Assembly: GCA_900472675.1 (NCBI GenBank)
Contig: UCJA01000005.1
Location: 250,848 to 314,847 of the forward strand
Direction of reading: 5' to 3'
DNA from: Hyphomicrobiales bacterium
GTDB lineage: Bacteria; Pseudomonadota; Alphaproteobacteria; Rhizobiales; Rhizobiaceae
Length of the DNA stretch: 64,000 nucleotides
The notes under the pieces were generated by a model. That model saw only the letters and a list, made by a program, of their open reading frames with translations, ran no database searches and was not told the DNA's origin. Every line of letters begins with the position of its first letter. The stretch's first letter is position 1. This document shows positions 16,220 through 25,945 of the stretch, piece after piece. A program made the translations under genes and the position numbers.

Positions 16220-17554
16220 ATGGCCAAGACCTCGGTCTATTCCTATACGCAGATCGCCTCCCAGCTGACCGATGGTTTCTGGACGTCGCAGGGCAGCTCC
16301 CGGCATTCCTTCGATGTCTCGCCGGGCGGCACGCTGAAGGTGAATATCACCGCGCTCACCTCGGCCGGCCAGCAACTGGCCCATTGGGCTCTGGATGCCT
16401 GGACGGCGGTGAGCGGCATCCGCTTCAGCTACGTCAGCACGGCGGCCGACATCAGCTTCGACGATAATGACTCGGGCGCGTATGCTGGCTACTCGTCATC
16501 GGGCAGCAAGACGGTTTCGGCTTACGTGAACATCGAGACCGGCTGGCTCGATGCCTACGGCACCGGCAAGGCGAGCTATTCCTACCAGACCTATATTCAT
16601 GAAATCGGCCATGCCCTCGGTCTCGGCCATGCCGGCGATTACAATGGCTCGGCCACCTACGGCATCGACAACGACTATGCCAATGACAGCTGGCAGGCGA
16701 CCGTCATGTCCTACTTCAGCCAGGACGACAACACGACCATCGATGCCAGCTACGCCTTCGTGACCACGCCCATGGTGGCCGATATCATCGCCATTCAGAG
16801 CCTCTACGGCAAGTCGAGCTACCACACCGGCAGCGACGTCTACAGCTTTTCGAATGCCTCGGGCACGCCAACCGCCAAAACCGTTTTCGACACCGGCGGC
16901 TCGGACACCTTCGACTTCTCCGCTGTGACCAAATCGCAGGTGATCGACCTGCGGCCGGAGCATTATTCCAGCACCGGCGGCCTGATCGGCAATCTCGGCA
17001 TTGCCCGCGGCACGGTGATCGAGAACGTCATTGGAGGCACCGCCGGCGACAAGATCATCGGCAATGATGCCGCCAACAAGATGGATGGCCGCGCCGGCAA
17101 CGACACGCTGCAGGGCGGCAAGGGCAACGACACCCTGAAGGGCGGCTCGGGAAACGATACGATCAAGGGCGAGACCGGCAACGACCTGATCGTCGGCGGC
17201 TCGGGCAATGACAAGCTTTCCGGCGGCACCGGGCAGGACAGCTTCCTGTTCGACAACAAGCTGAGCACGACGGCCAACGTCGACACGATCACCGATTTCA
17301 ACGTGGTCGATGACATCATCCGGCTCGAGAATGCGATCTTCACCATTCTGAAGACCGCGGGCAGCCTGGCATCGTCCGCCTTCTACGCCTCCAACAGCGG
17401 CGTCGCGCACGACACCAACGACTACATCATCTACGACAAGGACGGCGGCAATCTCTATTACGACGTCAACGGCAACAAGTCCGGCGGGTCGACGCTGTTC
17501 GCCCATGTCGATCCCAGCCTCTCGCTGAGCTACAAGGACTTCCTGATCGTCTGA
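16220..17554 (+). CDS. Serralysin-like M10 metalloprotease with RTX repeats
   Basis: 444 aa, extracellular zinc protease. The catalytic motif HEIGHALGLGH lies at residues 127-137 and the Met-turn VMSYF at about 162-166, as in serralysin/alkaline protease. It is followed by calcium-binding RTX nonapeptides (GGKGNDTLK, GGSGNDTIK, GGSGNDKLS) around 290-335 and a C-terminal segment with the YYDVNG...FAHVDPSL pattern and hydrophobic end of type I secretion substrates. No Sec signal is present, consistent with T1SS. No ABC/MFP secretion genes or inhibitor are adjacent, so the exporter must be elsewhere. A partial CtrA-like element (TTAA-N7-TTAG) lies 43 bp upstream. Confidence 0.9.
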   Translation: MAKTSVYSYTQIASQLTDGFWTSQGSSRHSFDVSPGGTLKVNITALTSAGQQLAHWALDAWTAVSGIRFSYVSTAADISFDDNDSGAYAGYSSSGSKTVSAYVNIETGWLDAYGTGKASYSYQTYIHEIGHALGLGHAGDYNGSATYGIDNDYANDSWQATVMSYFSQDDNTTIDASYAFVTTPMVADIIAIQSLYGKSSYHTGSDVYSFSNASGTPTAKTVFDTGGSDTFDFSAVTKSQVIDLRPEHYSSTGGLIGNLGIARGTVIENVIGGTAGDKIIGNDAANKMDGRAGNDTLQGGKGNDTLKGGSGNDTIKGETGNDLIVGGSGNDKLSGGTGQDSFLFDNKLSTTANVDTITDFNVVDDIIRLENAIFTILKTAGSLASSAFYASNSGVAHDTNDYIIYDKDGGNLYYDVNGNKSGGSTLFAHVDPSLSLSYKDFLIV

Positions 17555-17813
17555 CGATCGGCAAGACGCGACCTTTCTTGCGCCATGCCAGACCCATCCT
17601 ACGGACCGGTCGCTGGACGATCGACGCGCCTCGGAGGTGACAAGTGCGTCGCGGCTAAACCTGACAATTACTCATAAAATTCAGGCGCTTGCCGCGATGA
17701 ACCATCGCCGTGCGATGCGTCGGAAAAGAGCAGTTAATTCGCTCAGTCGCGCAACCTTCTTCATTCGAACTTGTTTAGTATCTGTGAATAAATAAACGAA
17801 TGAGGAAACACTC

Positions 17814-18110
17814 ATGATCACCAAGATTCTTGCTGTAACCGCACTCTCCCTCGGTCTCGCAACCTCTGCCATGGCGCAGGGCGCCGGTTCTGGAAACTCG
17901 GGATCTTCCGGTTCCGGCTCCGGTTCTTCGTCGAGTGATTCCTCGAGCTCGGGCAATGCCGGCGGCAACGGCGGCGACAGCAGCAGCCGTACCAATTGCG
18001 GCCCGACCACGGCCAACCAGGGTTCGGGCAGCACCGGCGCCAAGACCGGCGCATCGTCGACCGGCACCAACGACACCGGCATGGCTGGCAACACCGGCGC
18101 CAGCTGCTGA
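17814..18110 (+). CDS. Small secreted Gly/Ser-rich protein
   Basis: 98 aa: a Sec signal peptide (MITKILAVTALSLGLATSAMAQ) followed by a low-complexity mature part of Gly, Ser, Asn and Thr with two Cys (RTNCGPT and the C-terminal TGASC). It is likely an intrinsically disordered periplasmic or surface peptide, and its role is unknown. Evidence that it is real: a clean signal peptide, GAGG before the ATG, an AT-rich promoter-like stretch upstream (17640-17813) and a strong terminator just downstream at 18155-18181. Confidence 0.8.
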   Translation: MITKILAVTALSLGLATSAMAQGAGSGNSGSSGSGSGSSSSDSSSSGNAGGNGGDSSSRTNCGPTTANQGSGSTGAKTGASSTGTNDTGMAGNTGASC

Positions 18111-18154
18111 TGACACTGGTCGGGAGGCTTATCCCTCTTGACCATGGATGTACG

Positions 18155-18181
18155 AAGGGGAGGCGCGAGCCTCCCCTTTTT
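18155..18181 (+). terminator. Rho-independent terminator
   Basis: AAGGGGAGGC (18155-18164), GCGA loop, GCCTCCCCTT (18169-18178), then a T run. This strong intrinsic terminator follows the Gly/Ser-rich protein gene. Confidence 0.92.
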
Positions 18182-18232
18182 GTTGTTCAGCGACTGAATA
18201 GGCAGGGGTTTCCCCGCCGTCGCAATTGCTGG

Positions 18233-18643
18233 TTATGGCAGCGGCTCGAAGGTCATGGAGTGGCCGTTGATGCAGTAGCGCAGGCCAGTCGGCGGCGGTC
18301 CGTCGGGAAACACATGGCCGAGATGTCCGTCGCAATGGGCGCAGCGTACCTCGGTGCGCACCATCCCATGCGACGTGTCGCGGATCTCGGTGATGGCATC
18401 CGGTCCGACTGACTGGAAGTAGCTCGGCCAGCCGCAGCCGGAATCGAACTTGGTGTCGGAAACGAACAGCGGCTCATGGCAGGCGGCACAGCTGTAGATG
18501 CCCTTTTCCTTGCTGTCCCAGAACGGCCCTGTGAACGGCCGCTCGGTGCCTGCCTGGCGCAGGATGCGGTACTGATCCGGCGACAGCTGGCTGCGCCATT
18601 CCGCGTCGGTCTTCTGGATTTTCGGGGTGACGGTCTCTGACAT
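18233..18643 (-). CDS. msrB: Peptide-methionine (R)-S-oxide reductase MsrB
   Basis: 136 aa, the usual MsrB length. It reduces methionine-R-sulfoxide in proteins. It has the zinc-binding CxxC pairs CAAC and CAHC, the conserved GCGWPSY, the [10 protein letters not shown] loop, and the catalytic cysteine in RYCINGHSM near the C-terminus. No signal peptide. AAAGGAAT precedes ATG 18643. It is divergent from the mrp operon, with 151 bp between the two starts. Confidence 0.95.
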   Translation of the reverse strand: MSETVTPKIQKTDAEWRSQLSPDQYRILRQAGTERPFTGPFWDSKEKGIYSCAACHEPLFVSDTKFDSGCGWPSYFQSVGPDAITEIRDTSHGMVRTEVRCAHCDGHLGHVFPDGPPPTGLRYCINGHSMTFEPLP

Positions 18644-18794
18644 CAGTATTCCTTTCCGTTTCCTAAGAGATAGGAAATCCGGTGCCCTGCGAAAAGGGGC
18701 ACACACTTGTGTGTTTAAACCTGTTTTGCTTGAGACGGCTGAACCTTTCCCGTAGAAACCCCCATTCAGAGGGGCGTCGGAACAGGGAGGCGAC

Positions 18795-21125
18795 ATGGCT
18801 GCCATAGGTCCGGCATTGACATTCTGCGTACTGATGTTGCCGTTTCTTGGCGCAATTCTTGCCCCGTTCATTGTCGCAAGGCTTGGCGATCGGGGCGCCT
18901 GGCTGCTGGCACTCCTGCCCGGTCTCGCCTTCGTGCACTTCTTCGGCTTTCTGCCGGAAATCTCCCGCGGCGAGGTCGTGACCGGTGGCTATGCCTGGGT
19001 CCCGAGTTTTAATCTGTCCTTCTCCTGGTTTCTCGACGGACTGTCGCTCACCTTTGCGCTTCTGATCACCGGCATCGGTACGCTGATCGTCCTCTATTCG
19101 GGCGCCTACATGAAGGGCCACCCGCATCAGGGTCGCTTCCTCGCCTTCATTCTCCTGTTCATGGGCGCCATGCTGGGCCTCGTGGTGTCCGACAGCTTCC
19201 TGATGCTCTTCCTCTATTGGGAACTGACCTCGATTGCCTCCTTCCTGCTGATCGGCTTCGACCACGAGCGCGAGGCGGCCCGGCGGGCTGCACTTCAGGC
19301 CCTCGTTGTCACCGGGGCAGGGGGGCTCAGCCTGCTGGCGGGCCTGGTTTTGCTGTGGAACATCACCGGCGTCACCCAGCTTTCGCTGCTGGTGCACATT
19401 CCAAGCGGCCTGCGTGAAAGCCCCTTCTACCTGGCGACCCTGCTGCTGGTCCTCGGCGGTGCCTTCACCAAGTCCGCCCAGTTCCCCTTCCACTTCTGGC
19501 TGCCGAACGCCATGGAGGCGCCGACCCCGGTCTCCGCCTATCTGCATTCGGCAACCATGGTGAAGGCGGGCGTCTATCTGCTCATGCGCCTGCAGCCGGC
19601 CATGGGCGATACCCCGGCCTGGGAGATCCTTTTGCCCTTCTTCGGCGGCATCACGCTTCTGGCCGGGACCCTGCTCGGTCTGAAGCAGACCGACATGAAG
19701 CTCATCCTCGCCTATACCACCGTTGCCTCGCTCGGCCTGCTGGTCATGCTGACCGGCTTCGGCTCGCCCCATGCGCTGCAGGCAGCCGTGCTCTACCTGA
19801 TCGCCCATTCGCTGTTCAAAGGCGCCCTCTTCATGGTGGCCGGCGCCGTCGACCATGAGGCTGGCAGCCGCGACATCACCAAACTGTCCGGGCTTCGCCG
19901 CGCCATGCCGCTCACCTTCGCCGCAGCGCTCCTGGCCGCCCTGTCGATGGGCGGACTGCCGCTGTTCTTCGGCTTCCTTGCCAAGGAGGAGATCTACGCA
20001 GCGCTCGCCGCCGGCAATCCGCGCGCGGTCTTCTTCACCGCCATCGCGCTTGCCGGCAATGCGCTGATGTTCGCGCTGGCCTTTGCCGTCGGCCTGCGGC
20101 CCTTCATCGGCGCCCGCAGCCAAGCCGCGGACACCGCACACGAAGCCCCGCCCGGCCTCTTGATCGGGCCCCTGGTGCTGGCCCTGCTCGGCCTTGCCGG
20201 CGCGCTATTGCCCACCGTGTCGCACCGCTATTTTTCGTCGCCCATGGCAAGCGCCGTGGCCGGGCAAAGCGTCGCCGTCGACATCACCTCCATGCCCCAT
20301 CTGGGGCTTCCGCTCGCCCTGTCGCTGGCAACCATTGTGCTCGGCATCCTCATCTACTGGCAGCTCGAACGCGTCCGAACTGTAGCGGTGCGCGCCTTTG
20401 AAAGCCTCGGCGACGGGCCTGACCGCGGCTTCGACCACGTGGTCTCAGGCCTTGTGCGCGGGTCCGTCGTGGTGACGCGCATCCTGCAGCCGGGTCGGCT
20501 GGAAATCTACATCACCGTCACCTTCATCATGGTGGCGCTGGCGCTGCTGGTGCCGCTCGTCCTGTTTAATGAAATGCCGTCCATGCCCGCCTGGCCGCAC
20601 GACATGCTGATCCACGAAGGCGCCTTCCTGCTGATTGCCCTGATCGGCATCTTCGCAGTGCTGCGTGCCCGCAACAGGCTGACCGCCATCGTCTCGCTCG
20701 GCATCCAGGGCTTTGCCGTGGCGGTGCTCTTCCTGCTGTTTGGCGCGCCGGACCTGTCGTTCACCCAGTTCATGGTGGAAACCCTCTCGGTGGTCATCCT
20801 GACGCTGGTGATGACCAAGCTCAGGCTGACACCGTCGGACCACCGGCCGCTCGGCGAGGCGCTGCTCGATTCGACCATCGCCATTGCCTGTGGCCTCGGC
20901 TTCACGCTGCTGCTCCTGAAGACGCTGCAACTGCCTTTCGACAGCGGCCTGTCCGATTTCTTCAACACCTATTCCAAGGCGATTGCCCACGGCGCCAATG
21001 TCGTCAACGTCATCATCGTCGATTTCCGCGGCACCGATACGCTGGGCGAAATCGCCGTGGTGATGATCACCGGCCTTGCCGTGCTGGCACTGATCCGGGT
21101 TCGGGCGGGGAGCAAGCCGCGATGA
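18795..21125 (+). CDS. mrpA: Mrp/Pha cation:proton antiporter subunit A
   Basis: 776 aa, first gene of a complete seven-gene mrp operon (phaABCDEFG in Sinorhizobium). It is related to complex I subunit NuoL: many transmembrane helices with the Proton_antipo_M core ([36 protein letters not shown] carries the conserved Lys/His positions) and a C-terminal extension with MrpB-like helices ending near [20 protein letters not shown]. The complex drives Na+ or K+ out in exchange for protons and supports pH and salt tolerance. GGGAGGCGAC precedes the ATG. Its last 4 nt overlap mrpB (ATGA). Confidence 0.94.
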   Translation: MAAIGPALTFCVLMLPFLGAILAPFIVARLGDRGAWLLALLPGLAFVHFFGFLPEISRGEVVTGGYAWVPSFNLSFSWFLDGLSLTFALLITGIGTLIVLYSGAYMKGHPHQGRFLAFILLFMGAMLGLVVSDSFLMLFLYWELTSIASFLLIGFDHEREAARRAALQALVVTGAGGLSLLAGLVLLWNITGVTQLSLLVHIPSGLRESPFYLATLLLVLGGAFTKSAQFPFHFWLPNAMEAPTPVSAYLHSATMVKAGVYLLMRLQPAMGDTPAWEILLPFFGGITLLAGTLLGLKQTDMKLILAYTTVASLGLLVMLTGFGSPHALQAAVLYLIAHSLFKGALFMVAGAVDHEAGSRDITKLSGLRRAMPLTFAAALLAALSMGGLPLFFGFLAKEEIYAALAAGNPRAVFFTAIALAGNALMFALAFAVGLRPFIGARSQAADTAHEAPPGLLIGPLVLALLGLAGALLPTVSHRYFSSPMASAVAGQSVAVDITSMPHLGLPLALSLATIVLGILIYWQLERVRTVAVRAFESLGDGPDRGFDHVVSGLVRGSVVVTRILQPGRLEIYITVTFIMVALALLVPLVLFNEMPSMPAWPHDMLIHEGAFLLIALIGIFAVLRARNRLTAIVSLGIQGFAVAVLFLLFGAPDLSFTQFMVETLSVVILTLVMTKLRLTPSDHRPLGEALLDSTIAIACGLGFTLLLLKTLQLPFDSGLSDFFNTYSKAIAHGANVVNVIIVDFRGTDTLGEIAVVMITGLAVLALIRVRAGSKPR

Positions 21126-21658
21126 ACACCTTGATTCTGCGCACCGTCGCCCCGGCACTTACCGCCCTCATGCTGCTGTTTTCGGTCTTCGTGCTGCTGC
21201 GTGGCCACAACGAGCCAGGCGGCGGCTTCATCGGCGGGCTGATCGCCGCCTCGGCGCTCGCCATCTATGGCATCGCCTTCGGCGTCGGTGCCGTGCGCCG
21301 CGCCATCCGCTTCCACCCCATGGCGATCGCCGGCGCCGGCCTCTTCATCGCCACCCTGTCGGGTCTCCTGTCGATCCTGTTTGGTACCCCCTTCATGAGC
21401 GGGCTCTGGATCTATCCAAAACTGCTCGGCGTCGAAGTGCCGCTGTCGACGGTCATCTCCTTCGATCTCGGGGTCTACATGGTCGTGCTCGGCTCGATCG
21501 TGTCGATCGCGCTGGCGCTGGAGCAGGACACCGAGGAACCGGGCACGACCCGGCTTGCTGCAGAAGACCGGGCAGGCGAGACGGCACAAGTGCCGACCGA
21601 AACCCTGGCGGCGGGCAAGCGTAGCAAACGGGCGCGGCAAAAGCGGGAGAACGGCTGA
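21122..21658 (+). CDS. mrpB: Mrp antiporter subunit B (MnhB domain)
   Basis: 178 aa. It has the MnhB signature [37 protein letters not shown] at the N-terminus, four transmembrane helices, and a hydrophilic C-terminal tail of about 40 aa rich in charged residues. It overlaps mrpA by 4 nt and mrpC by 1 nt (TGATG), so translation is coupled along the operon. It is part of the inner-membrane antiporter assembly. Confidence 0.93.
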   Translation: MNTLILRTVAPALTALMLLFSVFVLLRGHNEPGGGFIGGLIAASALAIYGIAFGVGAVRRAIRFHPMAIAGAGLFIATLSGLLSILFGTPFMSGLWIYPKLLGVEVPLSTVISFDLGVYMVVLGSIVSIALALEQDTEEPGTTRLAAEDRAGETAQVPTETLAAGKRSKRARQKRENG

Positions 21659-22035
21659 TGGAAGCCCTGTTTGCCATACTGGTCGGCTTCTTCTTTGCCG
21701 CCGCCATCTATCTCATGCTCTCCAAGCACACGGTGCGCATCCTGCTCGGCGTGGTCCTGCTCGGCAATGGGGTGAACCTTTTGCTCTTCACCGCCGGGCG
21801 GCTCACGCGCGAAGTGCCGCCGATCATCCCGACCGGACAGGACCAGCTGGCTGCCGGTGCCGCCAATCCGCTGCCGCAGGCGCTGATTCTGACGGCAATC
21901 GTCATCTCCTTTTCCTTCTTCGCCTTTCTTCTGGTGCTGACCTACCGCGCCTATCAGGAGCTTGGGACCGACAATAGCGGCGAGATGCGGCTGTCCGAGC
22001 CGCGCGACGAGCCGCTGCCGCCGATGGGATACTGA
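21658..22035 (+). CDS. mrpC: Mrp antiporter subunit C (NuoK-like)
   Basis: 125 aa with three transmembrane helices, homologous to NuoK: IYLMLSKHTVRILLGVVLLGNGVNLLLF holds the conserved helix, followed by the short polar loop with PLPQALILTAIVISFSFFAFLLVL. The start overlaps the mrpB stop. The C-terminal tail is acidic and proline-containing (EPRDEPLPPMGY). Confidence 0.93.
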   Translation: MEALFAILVGFFFAAAIYLMLSKHTVRILLGVVLLGNGVNLLLFTAGRLTREVPPIIPTGQDQLAAGAANPLPQALILTAIVISFSFFAFLLVLTYRAYQELGTDNSGEMRLSEPRDEPLPPMGY

Positions 22036-22041
22036 TCGACC

Positions 22042-23619
22042 ATGGCCGTTCCCACTTCCGCTGCGCTCGATCTGTCGAAAGCCCTGGTGCTGACCCCGCC
22101 GCCGCTCGGCGACTGGCTGGTCATCGCGCCGGTCGTACTGATGATCGGGCTTGGCGCGCTCCTGATGATGGTGCGCAAGTCCGTGCGCCTGCATGGCACA
22201 ATCGCGCTGGCCGGTCTCGCCACGCTGGTTCTGCTGGATGCGGCCTTGCTCTGGCGGGTGATCACCCATGGACCCGTCACCATGGTCATGGGCCGTTGGC
22301 TGCCGCCCTTCGGCATCGCCTTCACAGCCGACCTGTTCGGGGCCGTGATGGCGCTCGCTGCTGCCGTCGTGGCGCTTGCCGCCGGCATTGCTTCGCTGAG
22401 CGATATCGACGGCAACGGCCGCCGTTACGGCTTCTTCCCCTTCCTGATGCTGTTGATGGCCGGCGTCAGCGGCGCCTTCCTCACCGGCGATATCTTCAAC
22501 CTTTATGTCTGGTTCGAGGTCCTGCTGATCTCCTCCTTCGGCCTGCTGATTCTCGGGTCGCAGCCGCAGCAGATCGATGGCGCGCTGAAATACGCCGTGC
22601 TCAACTTGATCGCCACGACCCTCTTCCTGATCGCGGTTGGCTATCTCTATTCCATCTTCGGCACGCTCAATATGGCAGACCTTGCCGTGCGGGCGCGGCT
22701 TGCCCCGCAACATGCGCCGCTGGTCACGCTGACGGCGCTCTTCGTGCTCGCCTTCGGCATGAAGACCGCAGCCTTCCCGGTCAATTTCTGGCTGCCCGCC
22801 TCCTACCACACGCCCCGCATTGTCGTGTCGGCGCTGTTCGGCGGTCTGCTCACCAAGGTCGGCATCTACGCGCTGATCCGCGTCACGGTCATGCTGCTGC
22901 CGGTGGAACGGGAGGCGCTGAGTGTCGTCATTGCGGTGTCAGCAGCGCTCACCATGATCTTCGGCGCGCTGGGGGCGCTTGCCCAGTCTGATACCCGTCG
23001 GCTGGTCGGCTATGTGGTGATCGTCGGCATCGGCAACGTGCTCGCCGGCGTCTCGGTCGGCACGCCAGCTGCCGTCAGCGGTGCGGTGCTGTACACGCTG
23101 CATTCCATGGTCAGCATGACGGCGCTCTATCTGATGATGGGGGAGGCTGCCCGCATCGGTGGCTCCTGGTCGCTGGCGAGCCTCGGCGGCATCTACCGCC
23201 GGTCTCCGCTGTTTGCCGCCATCTCCCTGCTGCTCATCCTTGCCGCCGCCGGCCTGCCGCCCATGTCGGGCCTCTGGCCGAAGGTGGTGCTTCTGAAGGC
23301 AGCGCTCGATATGGGCGCCTGGTGGCTCGCTGCCGCCATCCTCGTCTCGGCCTTCCTGCTGACGCTGGCGCTTGCCCGCATCTTCCTGCTCGCCTACTGG
23401 CGCCCAGCAGCAGCAGCAGCAGCCGCCGCCGCCTTGCCGGCTGAGGCAACCCGGGCAGACTGGCGAATCATCACGCCGCTGGTCGGCCTCACAGCCCTGT
23501 CGCTTGTCTTCGGCCTCTTCCCGGAAACCCTGCTGCGGCTTGCCCAGGCCGCCGCAGATGGCCTTGCCGATCCGCAGGCCTATATCCTGTCTGTCTTTCC
23601 GGGAGGACGCGCGCCATGA
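22042..23619 (+). CDS. mrpD: Mrp antiporter subunit D (NuoM/N-like)
   Basis: 525 aa, about fourteen transmembrane helices with the Proton_antipo_M core: FLTGDIFNLYVWFEVLLISSFGLL has the conserved Glu, FGMKTAAFPVNFWLPASYHTPRIVVSALF the conserved Lys, and later helices the GIYALIRV and LHSMVSM segments. It is a second proton-channel-like subunit of the Mrp complex. An alanine tract near residue 455 is encoded by a CAG repeat run (23404-23422). It overlaps mrpE by 4 nt. Confidence 0.94.
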   Translation: MAVPTSAALDLSKALVLTPPPLGDWLVIAPVVLMIGLGALLMMVRKSVRLHGTIALAGLATLVLLDAALLWRVITHGPVTMVMGRWLPPFGIAFTADLFGAVMALAAAVVALAAGIASLSDIDGNGRRYGFFPFLMLLMAGVSGAFLTGDIFNLYVWFEVLLISSFGLLILGSQPQQIDGALKYAVLNLIATTLFLIAVGYLYSIFGTLNMADLAVRARLAPQHAPLVTLTALFVLAFGMKTAAFPVNFWLPASYHTPRIVVSALFGGLLTKVGIYALIRVTVMLLPVEREALSVVIAVSAALTMIFGALGALAQSDTRRLVGYVVIVGIGNVLAGVSVGTPAAVSGAVLYTLHSMVSMTALYLMMGEAARIGGSWSLASLGGIYRRSPLFAAISLLLILAAAGLPPMSGLWPKVVLLKAALDMGAWWLAAAILVSAFLLTLALARIFLLAYWRPAAAAAAAAALPAEATRADWRIITPLVGLTALSLVFGLFPETLLRLAQAAADGLADPQAYILSVFPGGRAP

Positions 23620-24089
23620 TCGTCTTCGTCCTGTCGCTGCTCTTTGCCGTCATCTGGGCGGCCATCACTGGCAGTGCCTCGCTGCAGAACCTGGTGCTCG
23701 GCTTCGTGCTCTCGACGCTGGCGCTCTCGGTGGTGCGCGGCGAGATGAGTGCCGGCGGCTATCTGCGCCGGCTGGGACGCATTCTGTCGCTGCTGCGGCT
23801 GTTCTTCAAGGAACTGGCGCTGTCGGCCTGGAAGGTCACGGTCCTGGTGCTGTCGCCCGATATGCAGGTCAAGCCCGGCCTGTTCGCCTTCCCGCTGACG
23901 GTCGACCGCGATTTCGAGATTACGCTGCTCGCCAACCTCATCACGCTGACTCCCGGCACGCTGTCGGTGGATGTGTCGGCCGACCGGAAAACCCTCTACG
24001 TCCACGCCCTCGATTGCTCTGATGTCGAGGCAAACCGGCGCGATATCGCGGAAGGCTTCGAGCGCAAGATCCTGGAGGCCTTCCGATGA
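23616..24089 (+). CDS. mrpE: Mrp antiporter subunit E (MnhE domain)
   Basis: 157 aa: two N-terminal transmembrane helices, then the soluble MnhE domain with [17 protein letters not shown] and [22 protein letters not shown], which are diagnostic for the subunit. It is coupled by 4-nt overlaps at both ends. In characterised Mrp systems MrpE is needed for full complex activity and assembly. Confidence 0.93.
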   Translation: MIVFVLSLLFAVIWAAITGSASLQNLVLGFVLSTLALSVVRGEMSAGGYLRRLGRILSLLRLFFKELALSAWKVTVLVLSPDMQVKPGLFAFPLTVDRDFEITLLANLITLTPGTLSVDVSADRKTLYVHALDCSDVEANRRDIAEGFERKILEAFR

Positions 24090-24487
24090 TCCTTGCAGCC
24101 GCGCTCTGGATTGCCCTGGTCGTGCTCGGCCTTGCCTTCCTGCTTACCGTCTGGCGGGTGGTGCGGGGACCGACGCTGCCCGACCGGGTCGTGGCGCTCG
24201 ACATGCTGGTCGGGATCGTCATCGGCTTCATCGCGCTGATCGCCATCCGCACCGGCTTCACCCTTTATATTGATATCGCCATCTCGCTCGGCCTGGTCGG
24301 CTTCCTGGCGACCGTGGCCTTTGCGCGCTTCATCCTTGCCCGCCACGGCGGTGAGGAGGGCGGTGAGGCTCCGCCGGCCGAGATACCCGCGCCGGAACAC
24401 CCCGGCCTGCCGGCAGAGCGCCGCAAGCCGGCCCGCAAGGGCAAGATCGACGAGATGGCGGGCAGCCGCCGCAGGAAGGCACGATGA
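24086..24487 (+). CDS. mrpF: Mrp antiporter subunit F with C-terminal extension
   Basis: 133 aa. The first 90 residues are the standard three-helix MrpF ([30 protein letters not shown]). An extra tail of about 45 aa is hydrophilic, Pro/Glu-rich then Lys/Arg-rich ([19 protein letters not shown]), beyond the usual family length of about 90, and would lie on the cytosolic side. It overlaps mrpE and mrpG by 4 nt each. Confidence 0.92.
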   Translation: MILAAALWIALVVLGLAFLLTVWRVVRGPTLPDRVVALDMLVGIVIGFIALIAIRTGFTLYIDIAISLGLVGFLATVAFARFILARHGGEEGGEAPPAEIPAPEHPGLPAERRKPARKGKIDEMAGSRRRKAR

Positions 24488-24828
24488 TGCAGATGCTTGC
24501 CGAAATTGCCGTTGCACTGATCGTTCTTCTGGGCGCGCTCTTTGTGCTTGCCGCCGCCATCGGCCTCAATCGGCTGCCGGATGTCTATAGCCGCATGCAT
24601 GCGGCATCCAAGGCCGGCACCGTCGGATCGGGCCTCATGTTGCTCGCCGTCGGCCTCCATGCAGGAGACCTCGCAACCCTTGCGCGAGCACTGGCCGGCT
24701 TCTTCTTTTTTGTGCTGACGGCCCCTGTTTCGGCACATCTTCTTGCGATGGCAGCGCGCAAGGCGGGTTATCCACTGGCAAAGCAGACGTTGCTTGACGA
24801 AATGCAAAGCCAAGAAAAATCAATATAG
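24484..24828 (+). CDS. mrpG: Mrp antiporter subunit G (MnhG/PhaG)
   Basis: 114 aa, three transmembrane helices with the PhaG_MnhG signature [28 protein letters not shown] and [19 protein letters not shown]. It is the last gene of the operon. No clear terminator follows; 24829 onwards is AT-rich mucR upstream DNA. Confidence 0.93.
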   Translation: MMQMLAEIAVALIVLLGALFVLAAAIGLNRLPDVYSRMHAASKAGTVGSGLMLLAVGLHAGDLATLARALAGFFFFVLTAPVSAHLLAMAARKAGYPLAKQTLLDEMQSQEKSI

Positions 24829-25246
24829 ACAAGGCTTCGGAAGTTAAATCCCTGTCACAATAAGAGAATCCTTGCTGTTTTTGGCAAATAACAACAGAAT
24901 AGGTGGCATCGGGCCTTGCAAAAATGATTCGTTACTAAATTTCACAGTTGGACTTTTTGAATCCCGGTGCTACTTCACAGTCAGTAGAGCATCGATGTCG
25001 GTCTAGACTAGTGTTTCCCCGGGGCAGTCGGTTGCGCAGCAAGCGCTTCGCGACCGATGTAAGGAAAACGCTCGGCTAGAGCAACATCTAACGGTCGATT
25101 TGTCGGCATTCCGCATGAAACTTAGGGGTAGGTTTCAGTCCGGCGGACGATGTGGGCAGGGCAAGTCGGCGGTGTGTACCGCTCTACGCGATGGAGTTCC
25201 GCGGAGGTCGCGGTTCTCGTCACGAGAATATGACAGGAGACTAAAC
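24829..25246 (+). promoter_or_regulatory. AT-rich mucR upstream/leader region, no gene seen
   Basis: These 418 bp contain no convincing ORF. The first 130 bp are markedly AT-rich for this genome (AAATAACAACAGAATAGG, CTTGCAAAAATGATTCG), and the rest forms a long leader before mucR. Ros/MucR proteins bind AT-rich DNA upstream of their own genes, so an autoregulatory site is expected here, but I cannot define its borders. Confidence 0.45.
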
Positions 25247-25678
25247 ATGACTGAAATCTCATTGGGCAAAGGCCCGGATCTGCTGGTAGAACTGACAGCA
25301 GACATCGTGGCTGCCTATGTGAGCAACCATGTCGTTCCGGTCGGGGATCTTTCGAACCTCATTACCGACGTGCATTCGGCGCTCAGCAATACCTCATCGC
25401 CGACACCCGTTGCGGCACCCGTAGAAAAGCCCAAGCCTCCCGTGCCGATCAAGAAGTCGATCGAAGAGGATTACCTGATCTGCCTTGAGGACGGCATGAA
25501 GTTCAAGTCGCTGAAGCGACACCTCATGACTCATTACAACATGACCCCTGAAGAATACCGCGAGAAGTGGGGCCTGCCGTCGGATTATCCCATGGTCGCT
25601 CCGGCCTATGCGGAAGCCCGTTCGCGCCTCGCCAAGGAAATGGGCCTCGGCCAGCGTCGCAAGCGCGGCAAGGTCTAA
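25247..25678 (+). CDS. mucR: MucR/Ros family zinc-finger transcriptional regulator
   Basis: 143 aa. The N-terminal oligomerisation half ([32 protein letters not shown]) is followed by a linker and the Ros/MucR finger [36 protein letters not shown], in which Cys plus the two His (HLMTH) and an acidic residue coordinate zinc. It ends with a basic tail (RRKRGKV). Ros/MucR is a global repressor of exopolysaccharide, motility and virulence genes in rhizobia and Agrobacterium, and acts as an H-NS-like protein. ATG 25247 has AGGAG 8 nt upstream. The longer frame to 25100 crosses the leader. A terminator follows at 25732. Confidence 0.94.
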   Translation: MTEISLGKGPDLLVELTADIVAAYVSNHVVPVGDLSNLITDVHSALSNTSSPTPVAAPVEKPKPPVPIKKSIEEDYLICLEDGMKFKSLKRHLMTHYNMTPEEYREKWGLPSDYPMVAPAYAEARSRLAKEMGLGQRRKRGKV

Positions 25679-25731
25679 GGCCACCAATCGCTTCCGCATC
25701 GGGGGCGATGATCGAGATCGATCCATGAAAG

Positions 25732-25757
25732 GACCGGGCCCCTGCGCCCGGTCTTTT
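25732..25757 (+). terminator. Rho-independent terminator of mucR
   Basis: GACCGGGC (25732-25739) pairs with GCCCGGTC (25746-25753), followed by TTTT. It lies 54 bp after the mucR stop and separates mucR from the gafYZ pair. Confidence 0.85.
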
Positions 25758-25806
25758 CCGTTTGGGCTGGCCTTAGCATGATGCCCCGACACCGGGGACA
25801 TCAGGA

Positions 25807-25818
25807 GGAAAATAATCC
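25807..25818 (+). promoter_or_regulatory. Shared GTA motif GGAAAATAATCC upstream of gafYZ
   Basis: A 12-bp sequence 128 bp before the gafY start. The same 12-mer recurs exactly at 57147-57158 and 58583-58594, the latter abutting the GTA promoter. It is an imperfect palindrome (GGA-N6-TCC with a central AT). Here a weak -10-like AAATAA lies at 25841-25846, a distance compatible with an activator- or repressor-controlled promoter. Function is inference. Confidence 0.5.
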
Positions 25819-25945
25819 CAGTAAATGTGGGCGACAGCCCAAATAACCGGGCAAAGTCAAGCGCCGACGCAAAGCCAGATCTTGGCTTTATCCCCACTCA
25901 TGCTCTAGGGTGTATGAATTAATTCCTATTCACAGAGGAGTTGTC

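Noticed and set aside
23404-23422. CAG repeat tract in mrpD as a phase-variation site
   Set aside because: Triplet repeats only change Ala number and cannot switch the frame, and the region is a loop.
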